DNA of 64,000 nucleotides from Pusillimonas sp044464525 (GTDB lineage: Bacteria > Pseudomonadota > Gammaproteobacteria > Burkholderiales > Burkholderiaceae_B): the NCBI RefSeq assembly GCF_044464525.1, contig NZ_JBIQLE010000002.1:124001-188000 (forward strand), in the 5' to 3' direction. The first letter of the stretch is position 1; the number at the start of each line of letters is the position of its first letter. The notes below the pieces were generated by a model that was given only the letters and a program-made list of their open reading frames with translations, had not been told where the DNA came from and did no database searches. This document shows positions 59,590 to 64,000 of this stretch, piece after piece. The translations under genes and the position numbers were made by a program.

Positions 59590-60552
59590 CTACGCCGCTC
59601 GAAACATATAGCCTTGTTTCCGGAACTCTTCAAGCCGGTTGTATAGAGTCTTGGGGCTGATGCCCAGCGCGATGGCCGTGCGACGCTTGTCGCCTCCGTA
59701 GTAATCAAGAGTAGCCATGATAATGGCACGCTGTGCCGAATCAAGCCGCGTGCCCACGGCAATTTTAAGCAACCCATGCTTGACGTCGGGCCGCCCAGGC
59801 TTCGCGTCGGCGTTCAATGGAGGAATTTCGACTTGGTTGTCGGCAAGGATGAACGCCCGCATGACGGTGTTCTTGAGTTCGCGGACATTTCCAGGCCAAT
59901 GATAGCTTTCCAGGTGAAACAAGGCGTCTGGTGCAAACACTTTATTCGTTCCCTCGTGCTCGTTCAGCTCTTGGAGAAACCGCTGGGCGAGGTAGGGAAT
60001 GTCGCTTTTGCGTTCGCGTAGCGACGGCACCCGCACGGGAAACACCGCGAGCCTGTACAGCAGGTCGGATCGGAAGGTGCGGGCCTCGACCGCCGACTTG
60101 GGGTCGCGGTTTGTTGCAGCGATAATGCGCACATTCACTTTTTTCTGCTCGGAGCCTCCGACACTGTGATAGGTGCCGTTTTCGAGTACACGCAGCAACT
60201 GCACCTGCATGGCCAACGGCATTTCGGTAATTTCGTCCAGGAAAAGCGTACCCATGTGGGCACGTCCGAAACAGCCTTCGGTACTGCTGACTGCGCCCGT
60301 GAAACTGCCTTTTTCGTGCCCGAAGAGCTCGCTTTCGGCCAGCGAGGGACTGATTGCGCCGCAGTTGATGGCTACAAAGGGCTGCTTGCGGCGCGAACTT
60401 CGTCCGTGAATGGCGCGCGCAACCACTTCTTTTCCTGTGCCGCTTTCACCAATGACCAATACGCTGGCGGATGTTGGAGCCGCTTTGACGATCGACCGCG
60501 CCAAACGAAAGGCGGCCGAGGAATGTCCAAGGAATCGTGAGGTTTTAATCAT
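59590..60552 (-). CDS. Sigma-54-dependent activator lacking a sensor domain
   Basis: Transcription activator of 320 residues consisting of an AAA+ domain and a Fis-type HTH only. Walker A reads VIGESGTGKEVVARAIH at residue 33, the sigma-54 contact loop ESELFGHEKGSFTGAVSS has Ser in place of the first Ala of GAFTGA, and Walker B reads GTLFLDEITEMP. The HTH is NGGDKRRTAIALG-like (YYGGDKRRTAIALGISPKTLYNRL). There is no N-terminal PAS, GAF or receiver domain, as in PspF, so another protein may restrain it. It lies 113 bases behind the CioAB genes on the same strand. Confidence 0.92.
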   Translation of the reverse strand: MIKTSRFLGHSSAAFRLARSIVKAAPTSASVLVIGESGTGKEVVARAIHGRSSRRKQPFVAINCGAISPSLAESELFGHEKGSFTGAVSSTEGCFGRAHMGTLFLDEITEMPLAMQVQLLRVLENGTYHSVGGSEQKKVNVRIIAATNRDPKSAVEARTFRSDLLYRLAVFPVRVPSLRERKSDIPYLAQRFLQELNEHEGTNKVFAPDALFHLESYHWPGNVRELKNTVMRAFILADNQVEIPPLNADAKPGRPDVKHGLLKIAVGTRLDSAQRAIIMATLDYYGGDKRRTAIALGISPKTLYNRLEEFRKQGYMFRAA

Positions 60553-60665
60553 GAAAAAGACAGGTTTGAATCAGACACGACGACATGTCCTTATTCCGGT
60601 GAATAGTAAAGCGTGAACGCGTTCGATCAAATTAGTATTAGTATCGAGAATGTAACAACACAGGC

Positions 60666-60809
60666 CTATGAATTGAATCCCGCCCAATTCATGAATAGCC
60701 GCAATAAATAGGCCACCAACCCCAAGGCCGCCACCCCTAGAACCCAGAACAACGCCATCCATCCCAGGCGTGTTGCCCATTGCCGCTGCCGCTCATCGGG
60801 AGCGCTCAT
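60666..60809 (-). CDS. DUF2474 small subunit-like protein of bd oxidase
   Basis: A 47-residue membrane protein with one helix (LGWMALFWVLGVAALGLVAYLLRLFM), DUF2474 type, the usual third gene of cyanide-insensitive bd oxidase operons and analogous to CydX. ATG at 60809 overlaps the cydB stop (TAATG). It probably stabilises the oxidase haem pocket. Confidence 0.87.
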   Translation of the reverse strand: MSAPDERQRQWATRLGWMALFWVLGVAALGLVAYLLRLFMNWAGFNS

Positions 60810-61816
60810 TAGTGGTAACCCTCGCCCGGTCGGACCTTGCCACGAAAAACGTAGTACGACCATCCGGTGTACATAAGGATGAACGGTATGATCAGCAAGG
60901 CGCCCACCAGGGTGAAGCCCTGGCTTTGCGCAGGCCCCGAAGCTTCCCAAATGGAGATGTCCGGAGGAATGACATTGGGCCAAATACTGATGCCCAATCC
61001 GCTATACCCCAAGAAAATTAACGCGAGCGTCAGTAAGAAAGGCCCCGAATGCGGTTCGCGCCCGAGCATTCGCAGCAAGTAGTATGCCGATACCGCCACA
61101 AGTACCGGCACCGGCGCGAACCAGAACAGGTTTGGCAGGCTGAACCAGCGATCGGCAATTGACTCATGGATCAGCGGCGTCCAGATACTGATCACCACGA
61201 TAACGCCCAGCAATACAAAGGTAAGCGGGCGGGCCAGCGAACGCATGCGGTCATACAGCAGCCCGTCTGTCTTCACAATGAGCCAGGTGCAGCCCAGCAG
61301 CGCATAGGCGACGATCAGGCCCAGCCCGGTGAAAATGGAAAACGGCGTAATCCAATCGAGCACTCCGCCGGCGTAGCCCCGGTCGACCACCGGGAGCCCA
61401 TTCATGTATGCGCCCAGCACCACTCCCTGGAAAAACGTGGCGCAGAACGATCCGAAGATGAAGGCCTTGTCCCACCAATGCCTTTTTGCGGGCTCGGCCT
61501 TGAAACGAAACTCGAAAGCCACTCCGCGAAATATCAAACCCAGCAGCATGAAGATCAGGGGCAGCATGAAAGCATGCAAAATCACTGCATAGGCCAACGG
61601 AAAGGCGGCCAACAAGCCCGCGCCCCCCAAAACAAGCCACGTCTCGTTGCCATCCCAGACTGGAGCAACGGTGTTCATCATGACGTCACGATCATGGGCG
61701 TCGGGCATGAACGGAAACAATATTCCTATGCCCAGATCGAAGCCGTCCATGATGACATACATGAGTATGCCGAAAAGGATGATAATCGCCCATAGCAGTG
61801 CCAGATCGATCCCCAT
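60809..61816 (-). CDS. cioB: Cytochrome bd-type quinol oxidase subunit II (CioB)
   Basis: Subunit II of the bd oxidase, 335 residues and nine helices. LFGILMYVIMDGFDLGIGILFPFM and NTVAPVWDGNETWLVLGGAGLLAAFP are family hallmarks, as is GLGISIWPNVIPPDISIWEA near the end. It supports subunit I. Four bases from cioA and overlapped by DUF2474, so it is a single operon. Confidence 0.95.
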   Translation of the reverse strand: MGIDLALLWAIIILFGILMYVIMDGFDLGIGILFPFMPDAHDRDVMMNTVAPVWDGNETWLVLGGAGLLAAFPLAYAVILHAFMLPLIFMLLGLIFRGVAFEFRFKAEPAKRHWWDKAFIFGSFCATFFQGVVLGAYMNGLPVVDRGYAGGVLDWITPFSIFTGLGLIVAYALLGCTWLIVKTDGLLYDRMRSLARPLTFVLLGVIVVISIWTPLIHESIADRWFSLPNLFWFAPVPVLVAVSAYYLLRMLGREPHSGPFLLTLALIFLGYSGLGISIWPNVIPPDISIWEASGPAQSQGFTLVGALLIIPFILMYTGWSYYVFRGKVRPGEGYH

Positions 61817-61819
61817 GTC

Positions 61820-63229
61820 TTATCCCCTTTCCACATTGGCCTTGCTTTCGTCCGCAGCCGACATCGGCCGTGCGGGTGTGCGTCGTTCGCCGGGGCCGCC
61901 TTCTTGAGGTTCATGGCTTTGCGGCCCCGTGCGTATCAGGCGCAAGATATACACGATGCCCGCACCGAACAGAATAAAATACACGATGACGAACAGGGCA
62001 AGCGCCAGCCCGACCTCGGATGCGCTATGCGGGGTAACGGCATCAGCGGTGCGCATTACGCCATAAATGATCCATGGCTGCCGACCGATTTCGGTGGTGT
62101 ACCAGCCGGCAAGCAATGCCACGAGCCCAGAGGTTCCCATATATAGTGCGAACCTATGCAGCGCGCGCTGACGGTAAAGGCTGCCGCGCCAGCGCGCCCA
62201 AGCGCCCCATACTGCCAATGCAATCATCAGCAGCCCCAGCCCCACCATGATCCGAAAGGTCCAGAACACCACAGTGGCGTTGGGCCGATCTTCAGGAGCG
62301 AATTCTTTAAGCCCCTGAAACTGGCCATCCCAACTATGAGTAAGGATGAGGCTGCCCAAATGGGGAATCTCGACCGCAAAGCGGTTTCGCTCCTCTTTCA
62401 TGTCCGGCCAGCCGAACAAGGTCAGTGGAACTGCTTCGCCGGGCTTGTTCTCCCAGTGGCCCTCGATGGCCGCGATCTTGGCCGGCTGATGCTTGAGCGT
62501 GTTAAGGCCGTGAAAGTCTCCCACCACCGCTTGCAAAGGGGCCACGAGAAGCAGCATCCACATCGCCATGGACAACATCTTTCGCACAGCGGGATTATCA
62601 TTGCCGCGCAATAGATGCCAACCTGCCGAAGCCGCCACCATTAAGGCGGTGGCCAGATATGCGGCCAAGGTCATGTGCACCAGACGATATGGAAAAGACG
62701 GGTTGAATATGACGGCCAGCCAATCGACCGGCACGACTTGGTTATTGATGATTTCGTAGCCTTGCGGGGTATGCATCCAGCTGTTGGAGGCAAGGATCCA
62801 GGTAGCGGAAATCAAGGTGCCCAAGGCAACCATGACAGTCGAGAAAAAGTGCAGCCCCGGCCCGACGCGCTTCCAGCCAAACAGCATGACCCCCAGAAAC
62901 CCGGCCTCGAGGAAAAAGGCGGTAAGCACTTCGTATGCCAGCAATGGGCCGGTGATGCCTCCGGCAAACTCTGAAAAAACGCTCCAGTTGGTGCCGAACT
63001 GATAGGCCATGACGACCCCCGATACGACCCCCATGCCGAAGTTGACGGCGAAGACCTTCACCCAAAAATGATAGAGATTGCGATAAGTAACGTTGGATGT
63101 GCGCAACCAACAGGCTTCAAGCACAGCCAGATAGCTGGCAAGACCAATGGTGATGGCCGGGAAGATGATGTGGAAGGATATCGTGAAGCCAAACTGAATG
63201 CGGGACAACATCAAGGCGTCGAGATCCAT
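61820..63229 (-). CDS. cioA: Cytochrome bd-type quinol oxidase subunit I (CioA)
   Basis: Haem-bearing quinol oxidase subunit, 469 residues, nine helices. Haem ligand His is in RIQFGFTISFHIIFPAIT, followed by FWVKVFAVNFGMGVVSGVVMAYQFGTNW, the conserved Met helix and Q-loop start GDFHGLNTLKHQPAKIAAIEGHWE. The Q-loop is short, the cyanide-insensitive (CIO) subtype. TTEIGRQPWIIYG is the GRQPW motif. AGGAGCGCAGGA precedes the ATG. Works at low oxygen and does not pump protons. Confidence 0.95.
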   Translation of the reverse strand: MDLDALMLSRIQFGFTISFHIIFPAITIGLASYLAVLEACWLRTSNVTYRNLYHFWVKVFAVNFGMGVVSGVVMAYQFGTNWSVFSEFAGGITGPLLAYEVLTAFFLEAGFLGVMLFGWKRVGPGLHFFSTVMVALGTLISATWILASNSWMHTPQGYEIINNQVVPVDWLAVIFNPSFPYRLVHMTLAAYLATALMVAASAGWHLLRGNDNPAVRKMLSMAMWMLLLVAPLQAVVGDFHGLNTLKHQPAKIAAIEGHWENKPGEAVPLTLFGWPDMKEERNRFAVEIPHLGSLILTHSWDGQFQGLKEFAPEDRPNATVVFWTFRIMVGLGLLMIALAVWGAWARWRGSLYRQRALHRFALYMGTSGLVALLAGWYTTEIGRQPWIIYGVMRTADAVTPHSASEVGLALALFVIVYFILFGAGIVYILRLIRTGPQSHEPQEGGPGERRTPARPMSAADESKANVERG

Positions 63230-63456
63230 TCCTGCGCTCCTGTAGGACGAAAATCGGTATGGGGCATAGGCCGGGTGCGAACAGCCAGGTGGCTGCGAGA
63301 CCGCAAACGACGGGCCAAAGCCATCTCATCCACGACACTATAGCGCCAGAAAGAGTTCTGGACCAGAGCGGAAACAGCGCTTGCGCGTGCACCGGCCGCA
63401 GAAGTCCGGGCATGCCGTTTGCAGTGGCTTGCACTTACAAACCGCAGGAGCGCCGC

Positions 63457-64000
63457 ATGGCAGCCACACCACATCTTGCCGCTCGGAAATCCAAATATCG
63501 TATCGCTGTCGCTTTTCCACGGCGGCAAAACAGCTCACGCCACGAAGTAGCTTCGCAAGACGCACTGGCGCGCAAGCTCGCCGACGTGCTGCAACTGGAT
63601 TTCGTCCAGGACTATCAGCCTGAGGCGATGCTCTCCTCCGGCGGCATCTATTATGTGCCGGCACAGACCCTGGTGCGTGTAAACGCGATGCACGGCGCTC
63701 CGCCCTACTTTCAGGATATTCAAGACGCCGAAGACTTGTTCGGGGGTCTCGTCCCTTATGAGTTCGTTGCGACCAAGGCGATCACCCACGGTTTGCTCAA
63801 TCCGGGTGCTGCGGCCCCCGAGGGTTGGAGCCATGACTTCGGGCAGCAAGTGGCGCACGCTACGCTGGCCGGCATCACCGTGTTCAGCATGACAGACGCA
63901 AGGCTCGCGGGAATTCGGCTTTTGGCGCTTGGGCCCATACGCATCAAGCCGGTCCAGGCTAGCGGCGGCCGCGGCCAGCTCGTAATATCAGACCGCCGCC
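63457..64000 (+). CDS. DUF3182 family protein, 3' end cut by window
   Basis: The frame is open from ATG 63457 (after GCAGGAG) to the right edge, 181 residues so far. Features: GGIYYVPAQTLV, VATKAITHGLLN, EGWSHDFGQQVAHATLAGITVFS and KPVQASGGRGQ. The last element looks like the start of an ATP-grasp-like glycine-rich loop. This fits DUF3182, an uncharacterised family common in beta-proteobacteria. Divergent from cioA with a 227-base gap without recognised sites. Function unknown. Confidence 0.75.
   Translation, partial: MAATPHLAARKSKYRIAVAFPRRQNSSRHEVASQDALARKLADVLQLDFVQDYQPEAMLSSGGIYYVPAQTLVRVNAMHGAPPYFQDIQDAEDLFGGLVPYEFVATKAITHGLLNPGAAAPEGWSHDFGQQVAHATLAGITVFSMTDARLAGIRLLALGPIRIKPVQASGGRGQLVISDRR

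Noticed and set aside
63233..63434. Possible small membrane protein (MRWLWPVVCGLAATWLFAPG) upstream of cioA
   Set aside because: The frame runs deep into cioA out of phase, has no own stop before it, and the cioA ribosome site lies inside it.
1..64000. CRISPR arrays, tRNA, rRNA, insertion sequences, prophage genes
   Set aside because: None seen: no regularly spaced repeats, no transposase or integrase motifs, no cloverleaf with conserved TTC/CCA arms was recognised by eye.

Overview
The window is high-GC bacterial DNA with dense genes, short gaps and many ATGA-type overlaps. The gene families suggest a beta-proteobacterium of the Alcaligenaceae (Bordetella/Achromobacter/Pusillimonas type): azurin, a fused COX1-COX3 oxidase, cyanide-insensitive bd oxidase, box and meta ring-cleavage genes, orphan ABC solute receptors and DUF3182. 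This placement is inferred from gene content; no rRNA or tRNA is present to confirm it. A near-canonical dif site at 35548-35575 indicates that the window spans the chromosome terminus.

Layout. 1-7 kb: partial PQQ-type sugar dehydrogenase, UspA, MarR regulator coupled to acetoacetyl-CoA synthetase, FMN reductase, azurin with an ANR/FNR box, and an orphan LivJ-like receptor. 7-11.8 kb: haem-copper oxidase cluster (CuA subunit II, fused subunit I/III, small membrane proteins). 11.9-14.3 kb: FdhF/YdeP-like molybdopterin oxidoreductase. 14.4-22.4 kb: three related lipoprotein sulfatases with cysteine-rich inserts and dockerin-like C-termini, plus a formylglycine-generating enzyme with a Tat-like leader. 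22.6-34.5 kb: a complete-looking type II secretion system (prepilin peptidase, GspC, then GspGHIJKLMNDEF) whose secretin has a lipobox. 34.5-37.2 kb: 44-residue glycine-zipper protein, cupin, dif, cobalamin adenosyltransferase, nitroreductase. 37.2-43.6 kb: a GntR-controlled catabolic/ABC-transport operon that is decaying (ATPase frameshift and internally deleted DapA-like aldolase). 43.7-49.8 kb: ArsB-like pump, KatA-type catalase, and a GntR/LigAB/cysteine hydrolase/CMD ring-cleavage operon. 49.8-52 kb: a large palindromic intergenic element and a lone boxB under a perfect ANR/FNR box. 52-56.5 kb: stress block (KatE, CsbD, CbpA-CbpM). 56.5-64 kb: LysR-ZIP pair, YeiH exporter, sensor-less sigma-54 activator, CioAB-DUF2474 oxidase and a DUF3182 gene running off the right edge.

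The most interesting candidate system is the sulfatase/FGE block beside the type II secretion cluster. Three disulfide-rich, lipid-anchored sulfatases with dockerin-like tails, their apparently exported activating enzyme and a possible liposecretin could form one cell-surface desulfation machine. The genes are seen directly; their cooperation is inference.
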